A DNA stretch of 64,000 nucleotides from Methylobacterium aquaticum (GTDB lineage Bacteria; Pseudomonadota; Alphaproteobacteria; Rhizobiales; Beijerinckiaceae). Numbering within the stretch: position 1 is the stretch's first letter; every line of letters starts with the position of its first letter. Position numbers and translations under genes: made by a program. This document shows positions 37,007 to 45,969 of this stretch, one piece after another. The notes under the pieces are model-generated. The model ran no database searches. It worked only from the letters and a program-made list of their open reading frames with translations, and was not told the origin of the DNA. Where the stretch lies: assembly GCF_016804325.1 (NCBI RefSeq), contig NZ_CP043627.1, positions 3,857,001 to 3,921,000 of the forward strand, in the 5' to 3' direction.

Positions 37007-38683
37007 ATGTTCGTGCTCACCCTTCCCCGCAAGTTCGCCTTGCTGATCGCGCTCGCGGCCTTAAGTCTGGTCGCGCTGGGCGGGATCGCGCTGACTTATC
37101 AGTACGAGGCGATGCTGGCACAGCGCATGGAGCGCATGGCGCTCATCACCGAGGCGGCCGCCAACATCGTCGAGCGCTACCGCCAGAAGGCGGCGAAGGG
37201 CGAGATGGGCGAATCGGCCGCCCGCGAGGCGGCGCTCGCCGACATCGCGGCGATGCGGCACGGCCGCGACAACTACCTGTTCGTCAACGACGGCACCGGC
37301 ACCGTGGTCGCCCACCCCGCCGCGAAGGTGGTCGGCCGCAACCTGATGGGCGTGACCGACACAACCGGATTCCGCTACGTCGCCGACGTCATGCCCCGGG
37401 CCAAGCGCGACGGCGCGGCGACCTTCCGCTATACCTGGGTGCCGGAGGGCGAGACTGCGACCGTGCCGAAGATCGGCCTGTTCCGCTACTACGCGCCGTT
37501 CGACATCTATATCGGCGTCAGCGAATACGTCAGCGACCTGCGGGCGATGATCGTCGAGCAGGTCCAGCGCCTCGCCCTCGCCGGCCTCGTCATCCTGCTG
37601 GTGCTCGGCGGCGTCTCGCTGCTGATCGTCCGCTCGGTCGTGCGGCCGATGGCGCGCCTGCGCGCCACGATGGCGGCCCTCGCCGAGGGACGCACCGATC
37701 TCGCGGTGCCGGAGGCGGAACGCCGCGACGAGGTCGGGGCGATGGCCCGCACCGTGCTGGTCTTCCGCGACAACGCCGTCGAGCGCGAGCGCCTGCGCGG
37801 CGAGAGCGAAGCCGAGGAGTTGCGCCGGATGCGCCGTGCCGCGTCGCTGAACGACCTGATCCTGGGTTTCGAGGTCTCGATCACCGGCGTGGTGGCCGGG
37901 GTCGCCGCCGCCTCGGGCGAGCTGCGCGGCACCGCCCAGGCGATGACCGCGACGGCCACCCAGACCGCGAGCCAGTCCACCACCGTGGCGGCGGCGGCCG
38001 AGCAGGCTTCCTCCAACGTCGAGACCGTCGCGGTCGCGGCGGAGGAACTCGGCGCCTCGGTCCAGGAGATCGGCCGCCAGGTCGACGGCTCGGCCCGGCT
38101 CGCCCAGGCCGCCGTGGCCGAGGCCGGGCAGACCGCCCGCCAGGTCCAGGCTCTCACCGAGGCCACCGCCCGGATCGGCGACGTGGTCGGGCTGATCTCG
38201 TCGATCGCCGCCCAGACCAACCTCCTGGCGCTGAATGCCACGATCGAGGCGGCCCGCGCGGGCGCCGCCGGCCGCGGCTTCGCGGTGGTGGCCGCCGAGG
38301 TGAAGGAACTCGCCGGCCAGACGGCACGAGCCACCGAGGAGATCACGGGCCAGATCGCCACGATCCAGGCCTCCACGGGACAGGCGGCGGGCGCCATCGG
38401 CCAGATCACCGCGCGGATCGAGGAGATCTCGACGGTGGCGACCTCGATCGCCGCGGCGGTCGAGGAGCAGGGTGCGGCGACCCAGGAGATCGTCCGCAAC
38501 GTCGCGCAGGCCGCCGCCGGCACCGGCGAGGTGACGGGCAACATCGCCGGCGTGGCGGGCGCGGCGGAGGAGACCGGGGCGGCGGCGAGCCAGGTCCTGG
38601 TCTCGGCCTCCGACCTGTCGCGCCAGTCCGAGCGCCTCGCGGCCGAGGTCGAGCGGTTCCTGGCCCAGGTCCGGGCGGCCTGA
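37007..38683 (+). CDS. Methyl-accepting chemotaxis protein with periplasmic sCache_2 domain
   Basis: 558 residues. First membrane helix about 10-32; periplasmic sCache_2 domain about 33-185 ([66 protein letters not shown]); second helix about 188-208; HAMP about 209-262; signalling domain about 300-556 with the hairpin tip [20 protein letters not shown]. No CheB/CheR-binding pentapeptide is seen at the C-terminus (FLAQVRAA). Single-Cache receptors of this type commonly sense small organic acids, which would fit neighbouring acid uptake genes; this is inference. Confidence 0.93.
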   Translation: MFVLTLPRKFALLIALAALSLVALGGIALTYQYEAMLAQRMERMALITEAAANIVERYRQKAAKGEMGESAAREAALADIAAMRHGRDNYLFVNDGTGTVVAHPAAKVVGRNLMGVTDTTGFRYVADVMPRAKRDGAATFRYTWVPEGETATVPKIGLFRYYAPFDIYIGVSEYVSDLRAMIVEQVQRLALAGLVILLVLGGVSLLIVRSVVRPMARLRATMAALAEGRTDLAVPEAERRDEVGAMARTVLVFRDNAVERERLRGESEAEELRRMRRAASLNDLILGFEVSITGVVAGVAAASGELRGTAQAMTATATQTASQSTTVAAAAEQASSNVETVAVAAEELGASVQEIGRQVDGSARLAQAAVAEAGQTARQVQALTEATARIGDVVGLISSIAAQTNLLALNATIEAARAGAAGRGFAVVAAEVKELAGQTARATEEITGQIATIQASTGQAAGAIGQITARIEEISTVATSIAAAVEEQGAATQEIVRNVAQAAAGTGEVTGNIAGVAGAAEETGAAASQVLVSASDLSRQSERLAAEVERFLAQVRAA

Positions 38684-38714
38684 ATGCCGCAGAGGGCTGG
38701 CGGCCTCGCTTCCG

Positions 38715-39905
38715 TCAGCCCACCGGCCGCTCGTCCGCGATCACCTTGCCGTCGTTCGGCAGGCTGCCGGGGGCGACGAGTTCGACCGCCCCGCGCAGCT
38801 TCGTCACCGCCCGCAGGGTCTCGGCGACGGACTCCGCGAGAGCGGCCTCCGTCGTTGCGGATTCCGCCCGCAGGGTCATGACGTCGGCCTCGTCGGCCCG
38901 GCTCACCACCAGGCGCAGGCGGCCGAGATCGGGGTGGCGGCGGGCGATCTCGGCGACCTGCTCGGGGCGCACGAACATGCCCTTCACCTTGGCGGCCTGG
39001 TCGGCGCGGCCCATCCAGCCGCGGATGCGGCCGTGGGGCAAGGCCGCCGTGAGGTCGCCGAGCGCGTAGCGGATCAGCGGCCGGTCGAGATCGGGCACCG
39101 TGACGACGATCTCGCCGACCTCGCCCTCCGGCACCGGATCGCCGGTGCCCGGCCGCACGATCTCGAGGATCAGCCCGTCGGCGACGCGCAGCCCCTCCCC
39201 CTTCGGCGTCTCGTAGGCGATGAAGCCGACATCGGCGGTGGCGTAGGCCTGGGCGGCGGCGATGCCGCGCTCCTTGAACTCGGCCTGGAGCGAGGCCGGG
39301 AAGGCCGCCCCGGAGACGAGCGCCTTCACGAGCGACGACACGTCCCGCCCGGCCTTCCGGCCCGCATCGAGCAGCACCTTGAGGAAGTCCGGCGTGCCGA
39401 CATAGCCAGCCGGCCGGTAGGCCTCGATCAGGTCGAGCTGCTGCTCGGTATTGCCGGGCCCGGCCGGGATCACCGCGCAGCCGAGCGCGCGGGCGGCGGT
39501 GTCGAAGATGAAGCCGCCCGGCGTCAGGTGATAGCCGAAGGTGTTGAGCACCACCTCGCCGGCCTTGAAGCCCGCGGCGGCGAGCGCCGGGGCCCCGCCC
39601 CACGGATCCTCGCCCGCCCGCTGCGGCTCGAAGATCGGCCCCGGCGAGGTGAACAGGCGGGGAAACGCCCCGGCCGCTCCGGGCACGAAGCCGCCGAAGG
39701 GCAAAGCCTCGCGCTGGCGCGCCGGCATCTCGCCCTTGCGCAGGACCGGCAACCGGGCGAGCGCCGCCCGGTCGGTCACGGCGGCGGGGTCGATGCCCGC
39801 GAGGTGGGTGGCGTAGGCCGGGGCCTGGAGGGCGGCGGCGAGGGCGGCGGGCAGGCGGGTGAAGAGGGTGGATTCTGCAGTCTGGGGGGCTTCGTGGTGT
39901 GGCAT
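38715..39905 (-). CDS. Phenylacetate-CoA ligase-like (PaaK-family) adenylating enzyme
   Basis: 396 residues from ATG 39905, preceded by GGGAGGACG; ATG 39953 is a weaker alternative. It aligns with the PaaK/AMP-binding family: GFKAGEVVLNTFGYHLTPGGFIFD, YATADVGFIAYE in place of YGLSE, RYALGDLT, and GRADQAAKVKGMFVRPEQV with the C-terminal lid. The length is shorter than PaaK (about 430). It may activate an aromatic or other acid. It is convergent with the chemoreceptor and not in an operon with paa genes. Confidence 0.8.
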   Translation of the reverse strand: MPHHEAPQTAESTLFTRLPAALAAALQAPAYATHLAGIDPAAVTDRAALARLPVLRKGEMPARQREALPFGGFVPGAAGAFPRLFTSPGPIFEPQRAGEDPWGGAPALAAAGFKAGEVVLNTFGYHLTPGGFIFDTAARALGCAVIPAGPGNTEQQLDLIEAYRPAGYVGTPDFLKVLLDAGRKAGRDVSSLVKALVSGAAFPASLQAEFKERGIAAAQAYATADVGFIAYETPKGEGLRVADGLILEIVRPGTGDPVPEGEVGEIVVTVPDLDRPLIRYALGDLTAALPHGRIRGWMGRADQAAKVKGMFVRPEQVAEIARRHPDLGRLRLVVSRADEADVMTLRAESATTEAALAESVAETLRAVTKLRGAVELVAPGSLPNDGKVIADERPVG

Positions 39906-39973
39906 ATGCGGCGTCCTCCCTAAAGCCCGCGTGTTGGTCGCGCGCTGCGTCACGATTGAAACGAAGGATTTGT

Positions 39974-40042
39974 GATCGCGGCGACAAGTCCTCTCAGTCG
40001 CGCGATATCCGCCGAGCGAAGGCCTTGGCAGCTTCTCTCTGA
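39974..40042 (+). pseudogene. 3' remnant of a HigB/RelE-type toxin gene
   Basis: In frame with a stop at 40040-40042, the translation DRGDKSSQSRDIRRAKALAASL matches the C-terminal end of the RelE/HigB-like toxins (GGDKxxQxRDIxxAKxLA) that are encoded immediately before this class of antitoxin. Nothing toxin-like precedes it; the upstream part runs into the 5' region of the PaaK-like gene. The stop is joined directly to the antitoxin start (TGAATG), the usual arrangement. Confidence 0.6.
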
Positions 40043-40315
40043 ATGTCGGTGGTGACGCCCATGACCGATGCCCTGCTCACCCCCTACGATACGGCGGACT
40101 ACCTCGACAGCCCGGAACGGATTGCCGCCTATCTCGACGCCGCGCTCACTGAGGACGATCCAGCCCTGGTCGCTCACGCGCTCGACATCGTTGCACGGGC
40201 CCGCGGCCTCGCTCGCGGCGAGGTGCAGGCGGGAGCGCCGCATTTGACCGCCGTGATCGATCTGCTGGACCGTCTCGGCCTCAGGATGAGTGTCGCCCCG
40301 CTCGAAGCCCCGTGA
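40043..40315 (+). CDS. HigA-like addiction-module antidote, internally deleted
   Basis: 90 residues (or 84 from ATG 40061). The N-terminus YDTADYLDSPERIAAYLDAALTEDDPALVAHALDIVARARGLAR matches the family of putative addiction-module antidote proteins that follow RelE-like toxins. In those proteins a helix-turn-helix of about 25 residues comes next; here it is missing and the chain jumps to AVIDLLDRLGLRMSVAPLE, the family C-terminus. The protein probably cannot bind DNA normally. It follows a toxin remnant. Confidence 0.65.
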   Translation: MSVVTPMTDALLTPYDTADYLDSPERIAAYLDAALTEDDPALVAHALDIVARARGLARGEVQAGAPHLTAVIDLLDRLGLRMSVAPLEAP

Positions 40316-40337
40316 GAGGGCCAGCACCGCCACGGAG

Positions 40338-40559
40338 TCACAGGCCGAGGCGGTCGAGATCACGCAGATCCTGCATCAGGTCTGCATGATCGTCATCAGT
40401 GTAGACGCCTCGCTCCTTCAGAAAGGCGTCGAGCGCAGTGCGCGTGCCGAAACCGAGGAGGCGGCGCAATTCGGGTTGGGTCAGCCGCCCGGCCCGGAAC
40501 TGCTCAAGCGCATGTCCTTCCAGGGCGCGCCGAGCGCAGGCATTTCCACCGACTGCCAT
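40338..40559 (-). CDS. UPF0175-like small antitoxin candidate
   Basis: 73 residues. RALEGHALEQFRAGRLTQPELRRLLGFGTRTALDAFLKERGVYTDDDHADL resembles the C-terminal part of UPF0175-type antitoxins, which pair with PIN-domain toxins. The usual N-terminal strand segment (a VTLELP-like start) is absent, so this may be a truncated copy. No PIN toxin gene is next to it: upstream on the same strand is the HpcH/CitE gene 9 bases away, downstream the HigA-like remnant. Confidence 0.5.
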   Translation of the reverse strand: MAVGGNACARRALEGHALEQFRAGRLTQPELRRLLGFGTRTALDAFLKERGVYTDDDHADLMQDLRDLDRLGL

Positions 40560-40567
40560 GCGCTGTG

Positions 40568-41433
40568 TCACCCCACCCGCGCCAGCAGCCGTTCCGCCCG
40601 GCGCAGATGCGGCCGGTCGAACATCTCGCCGTCGATCCCGACCACGCCGACCCCCGGCGATTGCGCGAAGGCGGCCACGACCCTGCGGGCCTGGGCGAGC
40701 GCGGCGTCGGTCGGCGTGAAGGCCTCGTTGATGACCGCCACTTGCGCCGGGTGGATCGCCATCTTGCCGACGAAGCCGTCGCGGCGCGCGGCGCGGCACT
40801 CGCGGGCGAGGCCGTCGAGATCGCGGAAATGGGCGTTGATGGTGTCGATGGCATCGACCTCGGAGGCCGCCGCCGCCATCAGGGTCAGGTTGCGGGCGAG
40901 CGCGAACGGGGCGGTCCAGGCGCCGTCCTCGGCCCGATTGGTCTCCGCGCCGAGATCGGCGGACAGGTCCTCCGCCCCCCAGGTGACGCCCGACAGCCGC
41001 GGGCTCGATCCCGGCAGGCTCTGGAGCGCGAAGACCGCCCGGGCCGTCTCGGTGGCGATCGGCAGGATGCGGGTGGCGCCGTCCTCCAACCCGTATTCGG
41101 CCTCGTGGACCGCCAGGCGCGCGCCGAGATGCGCCACGCTCGAGCCTCCCTCGGCCTTCGGCAGCATGATCCCGTCTGGGGCGTGCGGCATCACCGCGGC
41201 GAGGTCGTCCTCGGTCAGCCCGGTATCGAGGGCGTTGACGCGGACGTAGAGCCTGGGCCGGCCGGCGACGGCACGCATCCGCGCCAGGAAGCCCGCGGCG
41301 ACCTCGCGGGCCTTCCCCTTCTCGGGCAACGCGACGGAATCCTCCAGGTCGAGGATCAGGGCGTCGGCCCCGACCTCCAGGCCCTTCTCCTGCTTGCGGG
41401 GGAATCACCGGGAACGAACAGCAGCGAGCGCAT
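40568..41433 (-). pseudogene. HpcH/HpaI (CitE-like) CoA-ester lyase, frameshifted near the start
   Basis: From ATG 41433 the product begins MRSLLFVPGDSP, the family start, then shifts. The other frame continues GLEVGADALILDLEDSVALPEKGKAREVAAGFLAR to the stop at 40568, with RVNALDTGL, GIMLPKAEG, TRILPIATETARAV, GAEDLSADLGA and GFVGKMAIHPAQV. One added base in the five-G run 41398-41402 (a C run on the coding strand) restores about 288 residues, full family length. These enzymes cleave or form C-C bonds in malyl-, citramalyl- or methylmalyl-CoA-type esters. It would be the last gene of the liu operon but a repeat lies upstream. The frameshift may be a sequencing error. Confidence 0.88.
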
Positions 41434-41451
41434 CTTTCACAAAGCCTATTC

Positions 41452-41694
41452 GAGCGTGTTTTATCAGGAATGGTTTCGTGTTGTGGGCTGCGTCCCATCC
41501 ATCGACCTCATCCTGATGTGTCGGTTCATCGCAGATGGACTGACCTCGAAGGAGGTCTCCAGGGATCGCCGAGACGTCTGGAGCCCTCCTTCGAGGTCAG
41601 CCGATTTTCAATCGGCCAACACCTCAGGATGAGGTGAGTGGGTAGGAGGCAGGGGGCGATTTCTTCTGCAGGACGATGCCCCCTGAACACGCTC
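41452..41694. mobile_element. MITE-like family D element, divergent copy D5, with family A core
   Basis: GAGCGTGTT at the left and AACACGCTC at the right form short terminal inverted repeats, variants of the family D ends. Between them lies a family A palindrome (41506-41634). It separates the MaoC gene (stop at its right edge) from the HpcH/CitE gene. Confidence 0.6.
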
Positions 41695-42189
41695 TCAAGC
41701 CTCCGCCACGGGTCGCTTGCGCATCATCGCCTGACGGCGGCACTCCGCCACCAGCGTGCCGTCCTGATTGTAGGCGCGGTGGACGAAGTCGACGATGCCG
41801 GCGGTCGGCCGCGAGCGCGATTCGCGCTTGGCGACGACCTCCGTCGTCACGCTCACCGTATCGCCCTCGAAGAGCGGGGCGGGAAAGCGGGTCTCGGTCA
41901 TGCCGAGATTGCCGATGGTGGTGCCGACCGTGGTGTCGTTGACCGAGATGCCGATCATCAGCCCGAGCGTGAACAGCGAGTTCATCAGCGGTTTGCCCCA
42001 CTCGGTCTCGGTGGCGCAGAAATGCGCGTCGATGTGGAGCGGCTGCGGGTTCAGCGTCATGTTGGAGAACAGCATGTTGTCCATCTGCGTCACCGTGCGG
42101 GTGAGGCGATGGCGGAGCGTCGCGCCGACCTCGAAATCCTCGAAGTACAACCCGCCGCGCGGGTGGGTCGAAGCGGGAAGCGTGCTCAC
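41695..42189 (-). CDS. MaoC-family enoyl-CoA hydratase
   Basis: 164 residues, GTG start overlapping the liuD stop (GTGA). Hotdog fold with YFEDFEVGATLRHRLTRTVTQMDNMLFS, NPQPLHIDAHFCATETEWGKPLMNSLFTLGLM (the hydratase-2 catalytic Asp/His region is PLHIDAHF) and GNLGMTETRFPAPLFEGDTV. In the operon its likely role is hydrating an unsaturated intermediate such as 3-methylglutaconyl-CoA, normally done by LiuC; this is inferred from position only. Confidence 0.88.
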   Translation of the reverse strand: MSTLPASTHPRGGLYFEDFEVGATLRHRLTRTVTQMDNMLFSNMTLNPQPLHIDAHFCATETEWGKPLMNSLFTLGLMIGISVNDTTVGTTIGNLGMTETRFPAPLFEGDTVSVTTEVVAKRESRSRPTAGIVDFVHRAYNQDGTLVAECRRQAMMRKRPVAEA

Positions 42190-44132
42190 GCGGCGTCCTC
42201 CGTCGTCAGGGTGATCAGGCGGGCGCCCTCGGCGACCTGCTGGCCGGCCTCAGCCGCGACCTCGGCCACGATGCCGTCGGAGGGGGCGGTGAGCGCGTGC
42301 TCCATCTTCATCGCCTCGACCACCGCGAGGCGCTGGCCGCGCACCACCGTGTCGCCGGGGGCGACCAGCACCGAGACGAGGCGGCCGTGCATCGGCGCCT
42401 TGATGGTGCCGCCCTGGTCGATGTGGTCGAGATCGACCGCGAAGGGGTCGGGCGGAGCGAGGGCGATCTGGCGACCCTCGGCCAGCACCAGCACGCCGGG
42501 CGGCGCGTCGACCACCGTGAGCGCAGCGGGTTCGGGGCCGGCTTCGCCGTATTCGACCGCGAGGCCGGACGGGCCCCAATGCAGCACCGCCTCGGCCGGT
42601 TCGCCCTCGAGCACGAACGGAAGGCTCTGGCGCCGGGCCTCGCCGAGCTGGAACCCGTCCGCCGCGTCCCAGGGCGAGCCGGTGCGGGCCGGCATCGCTT
42701 GCGCCACCAGCGCCCGGATCCCGGCCCGGATCGCGGCGTCGCGGTGCGGGCTCGGCGCCGTCAGGGCCGCGAGGTCGCGGTCGATGAAGCCGGTATCGAA
42801 GCGGCCCGCGCGAAAATCGTCCGCCTCGGCGAGCGCCTTCAGGAAGGCGACGTTGGTCTTCGGGCCCGCCACCAGGGTGCGGCCGAGCGCCCCCGCCAGC
42901 CGGTCCAGGGCCTCGTCCCGGGTGGCGCCGTGGGCGATCACCTTGGCGATCATCGGGTCGTAGAACGGGGTCACCCGGTCGCCTTCCCGCACGCCGGTAT
43001 CGACCCGAATTCCCTCCCCTTCCGGCAAGGTCAGCGCCCGCAAGGGGCCGGTCGAGGGCAGGAAGCCGTGATCCGGGTCCTCGGCATAGAGCCGCGCCTC
43101 GACGGCGTGGCCGTGGATCGCGAGCCCCGCCTGGTCGACCGGCAGGGGCTCGCCGGAGGCGACCCGGAACTGCCACTCGACGAGGTCGTGGCTGGTGATC
43201 GCCTCGGTCACCGGATGCTCGACCTGGAGCCGGGTGTTCATCTCCATGAACCAGAAGCCGTCGGGGCGCAGCCCCTCGCGGCCGTCGGCGATGAACTCGA
43301 CCGTGCCGGCGCCGACATAGCCCACCGCCTTCGCCGCCTCGACGGCGGCCCGGCCCATCGCCGTTCGGACCTCGTCGGGCATGCCGGGGGCCGGCGCCTC
43401 CTCGATCACCTTCTGGTGCCGGCGCTGGAGCGAGCAATCGCGCTCGAACAGGTGCACGGCATTGCCGTGGCCATCGCAAAACACCTGGATCTCGACGTGG
43501 CGCGGCGAGAGGATGTACTTCTCGACCAGCACCCGCGGATCGCCGAACGCGTTCTGGGCTTCGCGCTGCGCGGAAGCCAGCGCGTCCGCGAAGCCCTCCG
43601 GCCCCTCGACCCGTCGCATGCCCTTGCCGCCGCCGCCGGCCACCGCCTTGATCAGGACGGGGTAGCCGATCGCGGCCGCTTCCGCGGCGAGGAAATCCGG
43701 GTCCTGGCGGGCGCCGTGATAGCCCGGCACCACCGGCACGCCGGCTTGCGCCACCAGCGCCTTCGCCGCATCCTTGAGGCCCATGGCGCGGATGGCCGAG
43801 GCGGGCGGGCCGACGAAGACGATGCCGGCCTCCGCGCAGGCCTCCGCGAAATCCGGCCGTTCCGACAGGAAGCCGTAGCCCGGATGGATGCACGCGGCCC
43901 CGCTCGCGCGGGCGGCCTCCAGGATGCGGTCGATGCGCAGATACGAGTCGGAGGCCTGGGCCGGGCCGATGCAGTGGGCTTCGTCGGCGAGCGCGACGTG
44001 GAGCGCGTCGCGGTCGGCCTCGGAATGGACCGCGATGGTGCGCATCCCGAGGCGCCTGGCGGTGCGGATCACCCGGCAGGCGATCTCGCCGCGATTGGCG
44101 ATCAGGACGGAGGCGAGGCGGCGTGTGGTCAT
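42186..44132 (-). CDS. liuD: Methylcrotonyl-CoA carboxylase biotin-carrying subunit
   Basis: 648 residues. ATG 44132 is nine bases after the liuB stop. Biotin carboxylase domain (LASVLIANRGEIACRVIRTARRLG, ATP-grasp GGGGKGMRRV, EMNTRLQVEHPVTE), central linker, and a biotinyl domain with EAMKMEH near residue 608. With LiuB it carboxylates 3-methylcrotonyl-CoA, the third step of leucine and isovalerate breakdown. Propionyl- or geranyl-CoA carboxylases are alternatives, but the isovaleryl-CoA dehydrogenase neighbour favours MCC. Confidence 0.93.
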   Translation of the reverse strand: MTTRRLASVLIANRGEIACRVIRTARRLGMRTIAVHSEADRDALHVALADEAHCIGPAQASDSYLRIDRILEAARASGAACIHPGYGFLSERPDFAEACAEAGIVFVGPPASAIRAMGLKDAAKALVAQAGVPVVPGYHGARQDPDFLAAEAAAIGYPVLIKAVAGGGGKGMRRVEGPEGFADALASAQREAQNAFGDPRVLVEKYILSPRHVEIQVFCDGHGNAVHLFERDCSLQRRHQKVIEEAPAPGMPDEVRTAMGRAAVEAAKAVGYVGAGTVEFIADGREGLRPDGFWFMEMNTRLQVEHPVTEAITSHDLVEWQFRVASGEPLPVDQAGLAIHGHAVEARLYAEDPDHGFLPSTGPLRALTLPEGEGIRVDTGVREGDRVTPFYDPMIAKVIAHGATRDEALDRLAGALGRTLVAGPKTNVAFLKALAEADDFRAGRFDTGFIDRDLAALTAPSPHRDAAIRAGIRALVAQAMPARTGSPWDAADGFQLGEARRQSLPFVLEGEPAEAVLHWGPSGLAVEYGEAGPEPAALTVVDAPPGVLVLAEGRQIALAPPDPFAVDLDHIDQGGTIKAPMHGRLVSVLVAPGDTVVRGQRLAVVEAMKMEHALTAPSDGIVAEVAAEAGQQVAEGARLITLTTEDAA

Positions 44133-44140
44133 GACGGTCC

Positions 44141-45748
44141 TCACATCCGGAACAGGCCGAACCGGGTCTCCGGCACCGGCGCGTTGAGGCAGGCCGAGAG
44201 CGACAGGCCTAGCACCCGGCGCGTCTCCTCCGGCAGGATGATGCCGTCGTCCCACAGCCGCGCCGTGGCGTAGTAGGGCGAGCCCTCCTCCTCGAACCCG
44301 GCGCGGATCGGCGCCTTGAACGCCTCCTCCTCCTCCGGGCTCCAGGCGCCGCCCCCGGCCTCGATGTTGTCGCGCTTGACGGTGGCGAGCACGCTCGCCG
44401 CCTGCTCGGCGCCCATCACCGAGATGCGCGAATTCGGCCAGGCGAACAGGAAGCGGGGCGAATAGGCCCGGCCGCACATGCCGTAATTGCCCGCCCCATA
44501 CGAGCCGCCGACGATCACCGTGAGCTTCGGGACGGCGGCGGTCGCCACCGCCGTGACGAGCTTGGCGCCGTTCTTGGCGATGCCGCCGGCCTCGACCTCG
44601 CGCCCGACCATGAAGCCGGAGATGTTCTGGAGGAAGATCAGCGGGATGCGGCGCTGGCAGCACAATTCGATGAAGTGCGCGCCCTTCAGCGCGCTCTCCG
44701 AGTACAGGATGCCGTTATTGGCGATGATGCCCACCGGCATGCCGTGCAGCCGCGCGAATCCGGTGACCAGCGTGGTGCCGTAGAGCCGCTTGAACTCGTC
44801 GAATTCCGAGCCGTCGACGAGACGGGCGATCAGCTCGCGGGCATCGTACTGCTTGCGCAGGTCGGTCGGCACCAGGGCATCGAGGTCGGCCGCGTCGTAG
44901 GCCGGATCGACGGAGGCCGCGATGTCGAGGTCGGGCCGCTTGACGGTGTTGAGCCCCCCGACGATGCGGCGCAGGATGGCGAGCGCATGGGCATCGTCGG
45001 TGGCGTAATGGTCGGCGACGCCCGACAGCCGCGCATGGACGTCGGCGCCGCCGAGGTCTTCCGCGCTCACCACCTCGCCGGTCGCGGCCTTCACGAGCGG
45101 CGGTCCGCCGAGGAAGATCGTGCCCTGGCGGCGCACGATCACGCTCTCGTCCGACATCGCCGGCACATAGGCGCCGCCGGCCGTGCAGGAACCCATCACG
45201 CAGGCGATCTGCGGGATGCCGGCGGCCGACATCTGCGCCTGGTTGTAGAAGATGCGGCCGAAATGCTCGCGGTCGGGAAAGACTTCCGTCTGCTGCGGCA
45301 GGTTGGCGCCGCCGGAATCGACGAGGTAGAGGCAGGGCAGCCGGTTCTGGAGCGCGATTTCCTGCGCCCGCAGGTGCTTCTTCACCGTCAGCGGGTAGTA
45401 GGTGCCGCCCTTGATGGTGGCGTCGTTGCAGACCACCATCACCTCGCGGCCGGCGACCCGGCCGATGCCGGTGATGATCCCGGCGGCATGGATCTCCTCG
45501 CCGTACAGGCCGTGGGCGGCCAGTCCCCCGACCTCCAGGAAGGGCGAGCCCGGATCGAGCAGGCGCAACACCCGGTCGCGCGGCAGGAGCTTGCCGCGGG
45601 CGACGTGGCGCTCGCGGGCCCGCGCCGGGCCGCCGGCGGCGGCCTTGGCGCGGTGGCTCTTGAGGGCCTGGCGTAGTTCGCCCCAGGCGACGCGGTTCTG
45701 CTCCGCCGCCCCGGAGGTGAGGTCGGCGCTGGTGGGGATGACCGGCAT
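44141..45748 (-). CDS. liuB: Methylcrotonyl-CoA carboxylase carboxyltransferase subunit
   Basis: 535 residues from ATG 45748, exactly the family length; an upstream extension runs through a repeat and is not coding. Carboxyltransferase motifs [57 protein letters not shown] (typical of MCC beta), [34 protein letters not shown]. It transfers the carboxyl group from biotin to 3-methylcrotonyl-CoA. Confidence 0.94.
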   Translation of the reverse strand: MPVIPTSADLTSGAAEQNRVAWGELRQALKSHRAKAAAGGPARARERHVARGKLLPRDRVLRLLDPGSPFLEVGGLAAHGLYGEEIHAAGIITGIGRVAGREVMVVCNDATIKGGTYYPLTVKKHLRAQEIALQNRLPCLYLVDSGGANLPQQTEVFPDREHFGRIFYNQAQMSAAGIPQIACVMGSCTAGGAYVPAMSDESVIVRRQGTIFLGGPPLVKAATGEVVSAEDLGGADVHARLSGVADHYATDDAHALAILRRIVGGLNTVKRPDLDIAASVDPAYDAADLDALVPTDLRKQYDARELIARLVDGSEFDEFKRLYGTTLVTGFARLHGMPVGIIANNGILYSESALKGAHFIELCCQRRIPLIFLQNISGFMVGREVEAGGIAKNGAKLVTAVATAAVPKLTVIVGGSYGAGNYGMCGRAYSPRFLFAWPNSRISVMGAEQAASVLATVKRDNIEAGGGAWSPEEEEAFKAPIRAGFEEEGSPYYATARLWDDGIILPEETRRVLGLSLSACLNAPVPETRFGLFRM

Positions 45749-45760
45749 CGGCTTCAGAAC

Positions 45761-45969
45761 CTCGGAGCCTGTGTGAGCGGCTTGATCTGACGAGAGCTGA
45801 ACATCATTCGGCGCCTCCCACTCTCTCACCTCATCCCGAGGTGCCCGCGAAGCGGGCCTCGAAGGAGGCCTCCAGAGATCGTCGCGTCTTCTGGAGGCCT
45901 CCTTCGAGGCTCACTGCGTTCGCACCTCAGGATGAGGTCGATTACTGGAAAAATAGCTCAGACAGGCCT
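45761..45969. mobile_element. MITE-like family D element, degenerate copy D4, with family A core
   Basis: Left end CTCGGAGCCTGTGTGAGCGG and flank TTGATCTGACGAGAGCTGA match D1 with several mismatches; the right end AGCTCAGACAGGCCT is also eroded. A family A palindrome (45829-45937) is the core. It fills the liuA-liuB gap and abuts the liuA stop codon. Confidence 0.7.
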
